Part shown: one piece after another, positions 33,951 through 45,814 of the stretch | Numbering within the stretch: the first letter of the stretch is position 1 | Layout of the letters: each line of letters begins with the position of its first letter | Assembly: GCA_948567375.1 (NCBI GenBank) | Contig: OX419761.1 | Coordinates: 29,080,501-29,144,500, forward strand | From: Lunularia cruciata | Taxonomy: Eukaryota; Streptophyta; Marchantiopsida; Lunulariales; Lunulariaceae | Length of the DNA stretch: 64,000 nucleotides | Direction of reading: 5' to 3' | Notes under the pieces: generated by a model | Told to the model about the DNA's origin: nothing | What the model saw: the letters and a program-made list of their open reading frames with translations, nothing else | Databases searched by the model: none | Program-made: the position numbers and the translations under genes

Positions 33951-35914
33951 AATACTTCTTTGCAACTCCATCTCTTTGTGGAAACCAATCTCAAATTATA
34001 GTGTAAGGAATAGTCCTCCTCCTTGGTGTCCTCTCTTCTGGCATTGCAAGTGCATCTCTCATTATATAAACTCTCAATCTAAATTGCCTCCCCTTGACCA
34101 AGCTAATGCACTAATTCTTGTCCCAAGACCTAATGAACTCAGTACACGGAAGAACTCGCACAAAAAAGAAAGGAAAAACGTATTCTCCACTATGAAAAAA
34201 GACAAGGCATGGGGGGGGGGGGGGGGGGGGGAGCTAGGGAGCGCTTGGGGACAGGAAGAAAACAAGGGATAATAGGGCATGGGGGAGTGTTGGGAAGCGC
34301 TCCGGGATAGAAATAACAAGGAGGCACGGGGTTGCGGGAGGGGGGGGGGAGGAGGGGACGAGAGATGCAAGGGAGCGCTGGAGGTGCTTTGGGATAGGAA
34401 AAAAGGGAGGCACATGGGTGTGGGAGGCTTGGGGAGCATTGGGGGCGCTCCTGGATAGGAAAAAAGTAGAGAAGCAAAGGAGGAAGGGGTGTGGGGGGCG
34501 CTAGGAGACACAACGGAGCAGAAAAAAATCAAGGAGGTGGTGCCAAGTAGCGTGGGTTGGCACTCGGGGACAGGGCAGGGGTTAAGGGTTTTGTGTTGGG
34601 TGGTGCCTATAGGTGCTAAACATTGAGGCTACATTGTCACAAAAACATTAAAATCATTTGAAAATTGAAGCAAACTTGTAGAAAAAATGCAAGGATTGAA
34701 AGTTAAATACCCTTGGATGTGGGTAAGGCAGCCAAGTGTAATTTTGAGGTTGATTACATCAAGATCAACCTCCATAGTTCCGACCACCGCTATTCAAATT
34801 TGATGTTGTCCATCCAACACCATTTGATGAAATTTGCATGATGTTGAATGGTGTGGAAACCTATAAGCCAATCTCCTTCTTGAGTATTCTCATGTCTTCA
34901 CCGTCAACAATCTTCTCATAGCCCCAAACTTCTGCCATGGAGAATATTGGAAATAAAGGACTGAAATGGAAGAATGGCTCTTGAACCTCTCTTGAACACC
35001 CTTCAACTTAGCCCCAAATCCAAGTCCCAAATGCACAATCTCAAAGTGGACTATTAAAACCGATCCCACCACACTCTTGAACCTGCACTACTTGAGACCC
35101 CAAAAGGATGTAATTCAAAACTTTCAAATTCCTAAACTTTTTGAAATTGACTAAGTTGAAATGCTCCCAAACTTCCAGAAATGCTCAAATGTGAAATTTA
35201 CCTACAAGGAGTAGGGTTTATATAGCGCTCACCTCACAAATTATTCATATAAATTGGTCTCACTAAATTGGTATTTCATGAAGAAGAACCAGAGTTTGAT
35301 GAGAAATATACAAATCATGAGTAGCAACATGCATCACGCCATGTCGCAAACTAGTGCACCCGACAGCTCCCAACAATGGCCAGTGCCTTTGAGTGTCAAC
35401 AGGATCACCCATCTAAATACACTTGTACTCAGTGCCTCCTAGCATCTACGGGAGAGCATCAACTGGTGCCACCCCCTACCAACCACCATGCCAAAATACA
35501 CCAACTTTCCAAGTGCCATCTTGTGACTCTTTGGGCATCAGCTAGTGCCATCCTATGACTTCTAGTGTTTTGGGCATTATTGAAGAGTACCCAACAACTT
35601 AGATTGTACCCGAGGCTGGGCTTCATGTATTTACATTCTTTGCATTCTTATTTTAGATCCAAAACAAAATAATTTTTTAAATCTCAGAGTTTGTCAATGT
35701 AGCATCATATGAAAATGTTTGTAAAACTATAGAAGAAATGCAACATATGAAGACATATGAAGATGTTTTTTAAATTATAGAAGAAATACACTGCTCATTG
35801 CTCATTGCTCTTTACTTATAAAACATGCAAAAACAAAGAATGATATTTTATTTGTATTGAACCATGATCCTATTTCATTCCAATATATGATTCACATGAT
35901 TGAGAGATGCAATG
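33951..35914. other. Non-coding; G-rich degenerate repeats at 34205-34520
   Basis: A run of over 20 G at about 34210-34232 is followed by loosely repeated units of 60-70 bases carrying gggagcgct and gggatagg. Long apparent ORFs on both strands here are a by-product of the low-complexity composition. Bases 34560-35914 show no gene. Confidence 0.5.
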
Positions 35915-36285
35915 TTGCATCACCTACTTTCTTCTCTACCAAGCTCTATTCCATTAAAAGTCATATCTGAATCTATTTGAGTTTTCTCTATAAATCCGCC
36001 ATTGTCCTTTGACCAAACGTCACACCTATTGATTAAGTAGTTATGTAACATAATACAAATTGAAACCCACTTTAAAAAATATGCATTTCTACTATTATCT
36101 TTAAGTTGCACTCTAAGCTCACAAAGAGAATGCCATCTAGCTTTCAATACTCCTATAGAATGCTCATTTATCACCCTTTTGAGTTAATTGTCTATGAGTG
36201 CTCACTCTTGGCATGTTATACCAGACTCTGTCCTCCTCTATTGTTCTATCACCAAATAAAACTCTACCCTTCTTGATTCTTTAAT
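35915..36285 (-). pseudogene. PIF/Harbinger-type transposase remnant (C-terminal)
   Basis: The minus-strand open frame 35920-36174 starts INEHSIGVLKARWHSLCEL and ends with WVSICIMLHNYLINR. This is the C-terminal signature of DDE_Tnp_4 (Harbinger) transposases: I-E-x-x-I-G-x-L-K-x-R-W-x-S-L, then W-x-x-x-C-I-x-L-H-N. Bases 36175-36285 read WYNMPRVSTHRQLTQK in another frame, so one frameshift separates them. The N-terminal catalytic part is absent. Confidence 0.7.
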
Positions 36286-36347
36286 CACCTAAAATAACAA
36301 TTGATTGGGCATGCTCTACTCTTCTCACTTCAAAGATGGTAACTACA

Positions 36348-36645
36348 CAATGAACAAGGTCTGCCATATGAGAATTACATTCCAAACTGGTTTTTAAATA
36401 ATGAAATTGAAAATCTCCAAACTTGGGAGATAAGAATTCCATTTCAAGAGATTTACATTCCTAATAAGATTTCAAATCTTTGTACCTTCACACAACCCAA
36501 TGAACAAGATTTGCCATTATAAGAATTACATTCCGGACTAGTTTGTAAGTAATGAAATTGAGAATCTTCAAACTCAAAAGATAAGAATTCCATTCAAAAG
36601 ATTTACGTTCCTAATGAGATTGTGAATCTTTGCACCTTCACACAA
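36348..36645. repeat. 150-base tandem duplication
   Basis: Copies start caatgaacaag at 36348 and 36498. Both contain gagataagaattcca-like and ttcacacaaccca sequences. It lies next to the Harbinger remnant and could be part of its terminal region. Confidence 0.7.
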
Positions 36646-38925
36646 CCCACACTAATCTCTAAACTTCAAACAAAATTCACTCGCACTCTTCTCACAACAA
36701 GTGTTAATCTTCTCCTCTTTTGGGTCAATTTTTTCCTTCTCGCCCTCTCACACTGTTTGACATCTCATTCTTTGCATCAATTTTATGCGTCAATTTTCTC
36801 TTTCTTGTCCTCTCACATGGTTCATCTCATACATCACCTATCATTGTGATCCCACCTATCTTCAATTTTCTGCGTCAATTTTCTCCTTCTTGTCCTCTCG
36901 TGCAATTCATCTTGTTCTCTCTCGTTCTCTCATACATTGCCTATTGTTGTGACCCCACCTATCTTTGTGGCCCCCTCCAGCGGCCACCCTTTTCACCCTA
37001 ATCTAATCTACCCACTATATTAAACCTACTTTGTAATTAATACATTATGGAGTGACAACGGTTAACAAAGTATCCTTATTTTCTACAAACAACCTATTAG
37101 GGAGTTCTCGCGGTCTCCTTTTACTCTTAATAATAAGGAACTTGACCTGAAATCCGGAGTTAGACCTTTTCCTCTACCTGCCCAAACTTGTATCAATATA
37201 GTCAACGTTTCGTAATAAGTTATAAGGAAATCTACATAGCTTCGTAAAATTATAACTGAACTGAAACCCCCTAAAATGACCGCATGTCCGCTTCCTTCAG
37301 TGTTTTAAGAGGCATGCTTACATAGAGCATGCTGCGAGGTACACTATCCAATCCTTTACGCTTCGCCATGACACTGCCTACTCCTCTCCCAGTTCGCTCC
37401 ACTCTACCCATCCTAAACTGAAGCTCTATCTTCTACTGCTTGCTGGATGTCTATTCGTTTCTTTTTTCCACTTCTCTCCCACTTCCCTCTAACTCCACCC
37501 ATCAACTAAAGCTCTGTCTGTTGCTCCTTGCCCGATGTTTATCCTGTTTGTTTGATCCACTCCACCCATATTCGACCAAAGCTCTGTCTTTTGCTCCTTA
37601 CTTGATGTTTAGCTGTTTATTTGATGGTCCTCCTGTGCTTTCAATTTCAGATGCTTAATTTGTTGTGTTTTGATTCTTCTTCCATGATGTATTTTAGTTC
37701 TCTGCACGTGCTACTTATGAAAGGTATCAATTTCGTCTTTACTTCCGCTTATCTGCTTTCAATTTCAGATGCTTAATCTGTTGTGTTTTGGTTCGTCTTC
37801 CGTCATGTATACTAATTCTCTGCCAGTGCTACCTATGAAAGGTATCATTTACATCCTTACTTCCGCTTTATCTTCATAATGTTAATTCAATTACTTTCCA
37901 TTTGCTTAGATTCAATTCAACTCTATTTGTATACGGTCATGCATGCATTTCATATGCATGTTCTCGACTCCATCCTTAGTGGGTTCTGGATCCCGCGTTC
38001 TTAGAACGCCTTCTGCTTCCATTCCATTTCTCAAATGTAGACTGTCCAAGCCAGTTTTCACGAATACGGCACATTCTAATCTAATTCAGGTTCAAAGCTA
38101 GCCTCACGTTGCAAGTCTATACTGACCATTCAGTGCTTCTGTTAGTCCCGTGAGATTTCCTTGTCAACTGAGCTATTCCACGAGTTTTCACGATTTGGCA
38201 ACTGCCAAACGAGTTGTTTCGGAAGAAACTGATCAGCAGTCTTATATTCAGGGGCCTCAATAACTTCATATGAAACATCCATAAGACTTTGTTAACATCG
38301 AAGTGTTTTCTCCCATCTGTTAAATGGCGAACGAGAAGAAACTCATAATGCGGCTACTACTGATCCACCATATCACCACCTAAGGAGGATTTTTCTGCGT
38401 GTGAGGGTGCCGCACCACTTGTACAATTGCAGGGCAGAAGCAAGGCAAACAGGGGATAATCGATCTACTCTCTTGTAACAGAGAACGTTTCCTAAGCACC
38501 GGAAACAAAAGTGTTAAAACGCTGAATATAATTTCATAAGGCCTGTCCTACATTCTGTCCTTGAAAGGGGGAACGACAAATACTTCCTTACATTCCCACA
38601 CAAAACCCAAGTTTTTATTCATATTTCCTATCGAAGTTCTGCTACTCAAAATTGAGTTACAGAAAATTATTTACTCGTGTTCTCTTATAGTGCACGTGTC
38701 CTCTTGGGTAATACATATGCACTTTCGGAAGTGAAGTACACTTTAATATTCTTTCAGATTATCAGCATTTTTTTGCGGAAAGAAAACTGAGATTTCTGGG
38801 AATTTCCTGCAATTAAAGTCTAGACTAGAAGGCACGTGCTCATGTCCTGCGAATGTATTCGTAGAAAGAACCTCTTCTCCCTTCTAGATGGGATTATTGT
38901 TCGCTAAGCGATTAAGCCCACCACA
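36646..38925. other. Possible low-copy stretch without recognisable gene; 118-base duplication
   Basis: Composition is more balanced than the surrounding repeats and there is no match to A-D. A 118-base tandem duplication starts at 37636 and 37754 (tgctttcaatttcag). No exon can be called with confidence. Confidence 0.4.
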
Positions 38926-39051
38926 TCTGTGATACAAAATGAAATAGAATACGAGAGATTCCTCTGCACACCTGGCCTGGATCCTTCTCTAGAAAATTCC
39001 AGGCCAGGCGTGCAGAGGAATTTCTCTTATTCTATTTCATTTTGCATCAGA
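38926..39051. repeat. Long near-perfect inverted repeat (hairpin)
   Basis: Arms of about 54 bases (38926-38981 and 38998-39051) around a 16-base spacer, with roughly four mismatches and a two-base bulge. The core of the left arm is attcctctgcacacctggc. It could be a small MITE or a microRNA-type precursor; no known mature microRNA is recognised. Confidence 0.75.
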
Positions 39052-39499
39052 CCTGTACTGACCTGTGCAGATGACTCGCGTACTGACGCACATGTAGTGT
39101 GTGAGTTCCATCCTTCGATGTATAATGTGGGCTAGCCGCGTCATTTGAGATGCAGGGTAGTAAGAAACTTTTTCACGGATGAGTTGTAATGGAGGGGACA
39201 ATGGAATCACTACGTAGAGATTTTTCGAAACATTATTTAGTTATTCTTTACTGACGTGGGAGTCTAAACTCAATTTCTAACTAAAGTACAATACTTTCTT
39301 TAGTGTTTGCTATGGCACTTGAGAGTGTATATTTGGCTTGGAGGGAGCATTCATATGCATATTGTTTGCATACTGCACGTGTTGGGGTATATTTATACTT
39401 GGTACGAGATGATCAGGTGAAAATAACAGATGTCGTAGTTATATACCCTATGTGAGATACAGTTTAGGAGGGAGTGATTATCCATCCCTCTTGATGTGC

Positions 39500-39777
39500 G
39501 GTGATCGCAACAGTAAGTCGCAAAGTCTCCAAGTATAGGAACATGCAGTGAGGTCATCTCTTTGTTCCTCTAGCCTTGGAGTTATACAGAGCTCCATGGG
39601 CACGGTGTTCAACATATTTGTCAAGGAGTGTGCAAGAGCTTATCATGTAAGGCACCAAAGGGTACCACTTTCTCTCACTCTCATACTTTACAATATATTT
39701 TAGATAGCATGTGTCCATTGCTCTACATAGGGCAATGGTTGGTGCAATCCATAAGAGAGCAATCACACTAGATGATG
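39500..39777 (+). pseudogene. RT-family C-terminal fragment cut by element C
   Basis: Plus-strand reading with a few stops: SKYRNMQ, GHLFVPLALELY, YFTIYFR, HVSIALHRAMVGAIHKRAIT. It matches the open fragment at 26386-26961. Similarity ends at 39777, where the C LTR begins, so this was the C insertion target. Confidence 0.6.
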
Positions 39778-41150
39778 TGTCATGCCATTTGTAGTGCCGC
39801 ATCTAGATTGCGCAAACATTGGAGTCCTAGTGATAGGAGTTAGAGGCATTTTGGCAATTACTCATAGATTACTTTCTGACGGTCAAATTTTGTGTTTGGT
39901 GTACTGACTTTATGGTGGGATCACACCGTCACTTGCATTGCCTGCACCATTAGGTGTGCCATTAGCGGGACCGTTGGGATGAGACCAAGGTCAAAATGAG
40001 AGCACAATTCTTTGATGTTGACCTTTTGAGTTCCTGGCTAGAGTGGACAGAAAGCCAATGAGCATCACCTGGAGTCTCTTAGCTAGAGTGGGTGTGGCTT
40101 GATTGTAACCAGTGCCCAATTGTTTGTAGATCAAGTTTTGATCTGATTGAGTGTGATTCAAGTTGTAAAAAAACTGATTACATCAGAGAAGTGAGAGTTA
40201 AGGGGAAATTGGATACAAGAACAATGAGTGTTGGTGGTATCTCCAAGCTTGGTGGATCGTGGTGTCTTGATTGAGTGGTTCAGATTTCCCTAAGAGAGAT
40301 TGTGTGCAGAAGACTGGCAAAATTTGGAGCCATAGAGAAGCAATTTTCAAGCGGTAGTTGTGATTTTGAGCTAAGAAGGTGAAAGCAGAACCAATTTGTT
40401 ACAACTTGAGCTCAGAAAGTGAAATTGAAGGTGGAGTTGGAAGTAGATCCTTGTGAACTAGAGATTGGACGAAACCCATTTTTCCAATTTGGCTTGAGTG
40501 AAGACTTAGCAGAGGATTTGGTGGTCAACCACATAAATAGGGATTTATGTTAGATTTTATGTCAAATTTTACGTCAAATCTTGTGAAGGGTTCATGTCAG
40601 ATTTTGGCCAGAAGAACTTAGATCCCATCCTTGGTGATCCTCGTAGCTCAAGAAGCAAATAGATACTTCAATTATGTCAAATGCCAAATGGTGGCATAGT
40701 CAATCCCGTGTTGATTTATGAGATGGAGGGTTTTCATTTATCATTCTTGTGATTGGACTCCCTCCATTCTCTACTTCTTGTTTGTGCACTGTATTTGTGT
40801 GAGGTGCCTTGAATTTAGAGCATTGGTGTTGTGGTGTGCTCTTGGTAGTGAGGCTGGAGTGATGACAAGTCAGACTATCTTTGTTTCTCTCCGATGAGGC
40901 AAGAAGTGATGACTTGCAGACCATGAGAGTGCGTGTTGTGATGGTAGGCTATAGGTCACCCTTCCCCTAATGTAGTTGTCTCAATTAGAGTAACATTAGT
41001 GGGTAGTGTTCTGTTAGTGTTGGCACTTGGTGGTGTTTGGTTGATGGTGTTGGCACTTGGTCGGTTTGCAGTTGGCGGTTTGTAGTTACTTTGTCACAAT
41101 GAAGTTTGTTGGGGATTCTAGAGGAGATAGCCTTGTAGTAAGTAGTGGGT
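39778..41150 (+). repeat. C LTR copy 1
   Basis: Starts tgtcatgccatttgtagtg (LTR3: tgtcacccc). It shares blocks with LTR3 throughout, such as tctgattgagtgtgattc and ttggtggatcg, and with LTR2 from about 40600 on. It lacks about 500 bases present in LTR3. The exact right end is uncertain: a tggtatcag sequence at 41170 may belong to the primer site. Confidence 0.7.
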
Positions 41151-41165
41151 TTTACTTAGAGTGGT

Positions 41166-42340
41166 GCTTGGTATCAGCTTGTATTTCAAGTCCTAGTGAG
41201 GGAGGAGATTGACTCTGAGTTGGAGTTTGACCTAGGAGCTGATTCAATTGAGAGTGCATTTGGTGTGTCTACACCATTGTTGTGGGACATGGACAAGATT
41301 TATGGAACTTCCAAAGGCCCTAGGCGTTACTCTCATATAGTGGGTACCATTGAGTTGGATGACTTCATCTAGGAGTTTCATAGTTGGTGTGATATGCAAT
41401 AGATGCGGAATGCAACTTTGTTCACACCCATTATGGCACGGAAGGAGTTGTTTGAGTATTTGGAGGGGTCCGTCGATGGACAATTACCATGACTTCAAGA
41501 GAGCTCACTTGGAGGAGATTGAGTTATAAAGACAATATTGGTATCCAAACTATGTCTATCACTTCAAGCTTGGTTGCCAAGGGTAGATTGGTAGTACCTA
41601 CAAGTTCTAGCTTAAGTAGCATTGGTGGAGCTAGTGGAGGTGCACTAGTTGGAGATAGTGCTACTACGAGTGGAGGTACCATTATAGGAGGTGGTGTGGT
41701 ACCAAGGTTTAACCCCATGGTGGAATTCTTCTAATGTTTGAGGCATAACTACTAGGGAGTACAAACTCACAAGCTGAGGAGCTTGGAGGAGATCCAACGG
41801 AAGGATGGAGAGAGCCTATGCAAGGCATACATTTGCATGAGGTGGCTGATCAGTTTCACTTAGGGAGTTACTGAGGCCTAGACAGTCTAGTTTTGGTATG
41901 GGATATTAGATAGGGAGTTGCAATGTAGAGTTCGTGATGCTACATTGTTATAGGCTACTTTGCACACTTTGGTAGTGGTCCTTGGTTTGGCTGAGCATAA
42001 TGAGCTCAACATGGTGGAAGAGACAGTGGTGACATCTAGATTTGGTAGGGAGACCTCATCCACAACTATGACTTCTTCTAGAGTGTAGCAGAGTGCACCA
42101 CGTCCAATTGGTTTTTGAGGATAGAGTGGAAAACCTAACTCCTATAGAGCGAGTGGAGGGTCTATTGTAGTTAGACCCTTACCTTCATTTTTAGGTCAAT
42201 AGCAGCCAATGAGTAGTGGTGTTGCTTGTTGGACTTGCTACTACATGGACTAAGTCTAGCACGATGTTGGGGGTGACTCAATCTGTGGTTTATGGCACGT
42301 AGCAACGGCTAGTGTCGTGTGTATACATCATTGCCAACAT
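41166..42340 (+). pseudogene. C internal region 1: gag remnant
   Basis: Decayed gag with frameshifts. Readable are SELEFDLGADSIESAFGVS, LLWDMDKIYGTSK, GTIELDDFI and ARKELFEYLEGSVD, then a Ser/Gly-rich stretch (41560-41700). It ends in a collapsed sequence near 42250-42330 that resembles separate parts of internal region 2, showing internal deletions. No zinc knuckle, protease or pol survives. Confidence 0.65.
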
Positions 42341-42359
42341 CATACACTATAGAAGCATA

Positions 42360-43150
42360 ACTCACACAGAAGTCATACATAGACTCTAAAGTGCCAGAAG
42401 GGCCATCAAGCTAGCTTGCTTGCATGAGGCTAGCTAGTTTAGAGTAGATCTTGGTCATTGTTTGGCAAAATCTGCCCATCCTACTAGATTGTGCGCAACA
42501 AGGTTTGGCCCCTAGATCTCTTGTTCCTAGATTGGTGCCCTAGTCAATTGGTCCACCCTCACTTGTTGTTCTAGTGATTGTGCCTGTTATCTATACACTT
42601 GTAGCTTTGGCTAGGAGAGGCAATTTGATCCCATTCTTGGTGATCCCGATAGCTTAGATAGTTTAGGACATAGATTCAAACTTCTCTTATGTCAAATGCC
42701 AAATGGTGACAGAGTCAGTCCTATGTTGCTTTTTTAAATGGAGGGTTTTGTTTAGATTTCTTGTGATTAGAATCCCTCCTTTCTCTACTTCCTGTTTGTG
42801 CACCATGTTTGTGGGAGGTGCCCTGAATTTAGAGCATTGGTGTTTTGGTTTGCTCTTGATAGTGAGGCTGGAATGATGACTAGTCAGACTACCTTTGTTT
42901 CTCTCAATGAGGCAAGAAGTGATGACCCGTAGACCATGAGAGTGCATGTTGTGATGGTAGGTTACAGGTTGCATTTTCTCCTAGTGTAGTTATCTCAATT
43001 AGAGTTACATTAGTGGGTGTTGGCACTTGGTGGGGTACTTGCGGTTGCGGTTGCAATTGGTGGTTCCTGTTTGTGGTTGTTATTGTGGTTACTTTGCCAT
43101 GATGGAGTCTGTTGGGGATTCCAGAGGAGTTAGCCCTGCAATACATAGTG
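42360..43150 (+). repeat. C LTR copy 2 (5'-truncated)
   Basis: Matches LTR3 from about 58900 to 59688 (tagctagtttagagtagatc, ccctagatctcttgttcctag) and then LTR1 to its end. The first half of the LTR is missing. Confidence 0.75.
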
Positions 43151-43165
43151 GGTTTACTTGGAGTG

Positions 43166-44160
43166 GCGCTTGGTATCAACATGTATCTTAGGTCCCAGTG
43201 CGGGAGGAGATTGACTCTGAGTTGGAGTTTGACACAAGAGCTTATTCAATTGAGAGTGCACTTGACATGTCCGCACCATTGTTGTGGGACATGGACAAGA
43301 TTTATGGGGCCTCAAAGGCCCTAGGCATTATTTGGGTACAATGGGTACCATTGAGTTGGATTACTTCATCCATGAGTTTGATAATTGGTGTGATTTGTAG
43401 CAAATGCGGAACCCAACTTTGTTTTCACCCTTCATGGCATAGAAGAGGTTGTTTCAACATTTAGAGGGTTTGCCGATGGATGACTAACATGAGTTTAGGA
43501 GAGCTCATTTGGAGGAGATTGAGTTATGGAGATAGAATTGGCCGCTGAACTATGTCTCTATTACTTCAGGCTCAATTGCAAAGAGTAGATCGGCTATACC
43601 TACAAGTTCTAGCTCGAGTAGTGTTTGTGGAGTTAGTAGAGGTGCACTAGTTGGTGATAGTGCTACCACAAGTGGAGGTACCAGTGTAGGAGGTGGTGTG
43701 GTATTGGGGTTTAACTCCATGTTCAAGTTGTTCTAGTGTTTGAGGCAGAACTACCAAGGGAGTACAGACTGACAAGCTAAGGAGCTTGCAAGAGTTCTAG
43801 CAAAAGCCTTGAGAGATGTAGAGTTCGTGATGCTACATTGTTATAGGCTACTTTGCCTAACTTTGGTAGTGGTCTTTGATTTGGCTGAGCATATTGAGCT
43901 CAACATGGTGGAGGAGAGGGTAGTGACATCTAGATTTAGTAGGGAGACCTTATCCACAACTGTTCCTTCTTCTAGAGTGCAATAGAGTGCACCACGCCTA
44001 ACTAGTTTTTGAGGATAGGGTGGACAGCCAAATCATATGGAGCTAGATCCTTACCTTCCTTTTTTGGTCAGTAGCAACTAGTGAGTGGTAGTGTTGCTTG
44101 TTGGACTTGTGGTGGACCTCACCATAGGAGAGAGTGTACTCAAGGCAACAGACCTGATAC
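43166..44160 (+). pseudogene. C internal region 2: gag
   Basis: Gag with the same landmarks as region 1: EEIDSELEFDTRAYSIES, LLWDMDKIYGASK, then in another frame GTIELDYFIHEFDNWCD. A Ser/Gly-rich linker lies at 43600-43700. A CCHC-type knuckle, C-W-T-C-G-G-P-H-H-R-R-E-C, is at 44099-44137. Frameshifts and stops are common. Confidence 0.75.
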
Positions 44161-45130
44161 CTTTGGTGCATCGTAGCCAGCACAAAGGTAGTGTGAGCAT
44201 TGCCACAGATTTGGTCACACTAGTGATTGATGCTTTGACCTACACTTGGAGTTATAGAGTGGTAGGGTTGTTATGGAAAGTAGTAGAGGAGTTCTAGTTC
44301 ATGGAGGATGAGGTGGTAGAGGTGGTGGCAGAGGATCTACATCTAGTAGAGGTGCAATACCTGCCCTTACTTTTGATAGAGCTATGGCTACTCGGATTGA
44401 GCAATTGGAGCAGAGATTGGCTAGTATGGCCATTGCCCAAAGGAGATCAGATTTGGGTGTTGAGGCTTCCACCTCATATGTTGGTGATAGAGATGCTTTG
44501 GACTTCATGTGCAAGCAACATAGGTGGATGCATCTACAACAGTGATTAGGAGTGCAATATGGGCTCCAGAGCTTAGAGGAGCCTTAGTGAGTTGGACCCA
44601 CAGAGAGGAGAGGTTGGGAGACAGGTCGGACTTCCCAAGTCTTTCACGCTATCTGAGGCATTATAGACGACATCCATAGCTCTTAGACTTCCTAATGCAT
44701 GTGTGGTAGGTGGTGATAGGGTGCATGATGGACTACCTACTAGTCAACCACCTATTAATACACAAATTGAGTTGAGCATGATGTTGGGAGCGGCTCAACT
44801 GATTATGCGGTACCCTTTGTTTTTAGCCAATGACATGTTTACATTAGGAGTTGACCTAACTCTAGTGTTCCGGTTTGCTGCCATGCTTTGTGAGAGTAAG
44901 GATGATGTAATTCCTACTACTAGAGTAGAGGTGGTTGGTAGTGGAGCTGACTTGGTTGAGGAGCATGGGATCTGTTCAACGACCAGTGGTTTATGGTAGG
45001 CAGCAACTGCTAGATTGGAGGAGTTGCCTTTGAGAGAGTGCGGTTCACACTTGGTGTTATCCTATTGAATAACCAAAGGGGGATTTTCCATTTAGTGGGA
45101 CCTTCAAGGAAGGTCTATACACCACAAAGA
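44161..45130 (+). pseudogene. C region between gag and protease
   Basis: Decayed coding. A short coiled-coil-like segment, RIEQLEQRLASMAIAQRR, lies near 44390-44450. Bases 44570-45100 contain pieces probably belonging to the protease N-terminus. There is no other identifiable domain. Confidence 0.4.
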
Positions 45131-45814
45131 ATCTTGTTAAACTCTAGAGCATAGCCCCTTATGTTGGAGAAGGCTGCAATAGTTGGTCTAGAGTTACAGA
45201 AGATTGATGTAGAGAGGTGTCCATTTCAGATCCAAACATCTCTAGGTGGTGGTTTGACACAATACATCACACATAGAAAGCTTGTTGTTCAGGTTCAGCC
45301 TGGTCATTTGACTAATAGCTCGGTGGTGAAAGCTCAGGCTATTGCAACAGTAGTTGAGTCATACAATGTGCTAGTTGGGAGAGCAGTGTTGTATCCCATG
45401 GGTTTCAATATTGACTATTAGGAGCAGACAACCTCCTATAGACCAAGTTGGTAGTCTGGTGAGGGATGAGTTTATTCCCTACCAATATGCTATAGTAGTG
45501 GTAGTCTTGGCTCACTACAGTTCGAGACCATGGCAGCAACAGTTTCAACTTTCAGTGGTGCAATTACTTGGCCTGGTGAGTTATTGGAGTGCAACACCCA
45601 TGCAGAGGATACTCTAGTACCAGAGGAGATCACTTGAATTTGGAGTACAAGTGGGATTGCTCCATCCACCTTGGATGTTCCATTGTGGAGTTCAGAGGAG
45701 GCATTGTAGTAGCATGCAAATTAGTTGGTGCAACAGGCTTGGGGTGGAGCCTTTGTACCATCAAGAGATGAGTATGAGGATGAGCCTCTAGAGTTGATTA
45801 CTTTGACACCTTTG
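45131..45814 (+). pseudogene. C protease, in one frame with the methyltransferase
   Basis: The active-site region reads L-N-S-R-A at 45137-45151, where retropepsins have L-D-S-G-A: both changes (Asp to Asn, Gly to Arg) are G-to-A transitions and the catalytic Asp is lost. CPFQIQTSLGG (45218-45250) and AVVESYNVLVGRAVLYPMGF (about 45352-45408; the first residue reads T here) follow as the flap and C-terminal motif. Stops at 45152 and 45419 and several further on, but the frame is kept into the methyltransferase. Confidence 0.7.

Noticed and set aside
33892-34532. Long ORFs on both strands across the G-rich region
   Set aside because: They are Gly/Pro-rich products of low-complexity sequence without any domain.
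38926-39051. A known conserved microRNA precursor
   Set aside because: Neither arm matches a mature plant microRNA that I can recall with confidence, so only the hairpin is reported.
39554-39802. 82-codon minus-strand ORF
   Set aside because: The plus strand carries the RT-family similarity (FVPLALELY, HVSIALHRAM); the minus frame is a shadow and runs into the C LTR.
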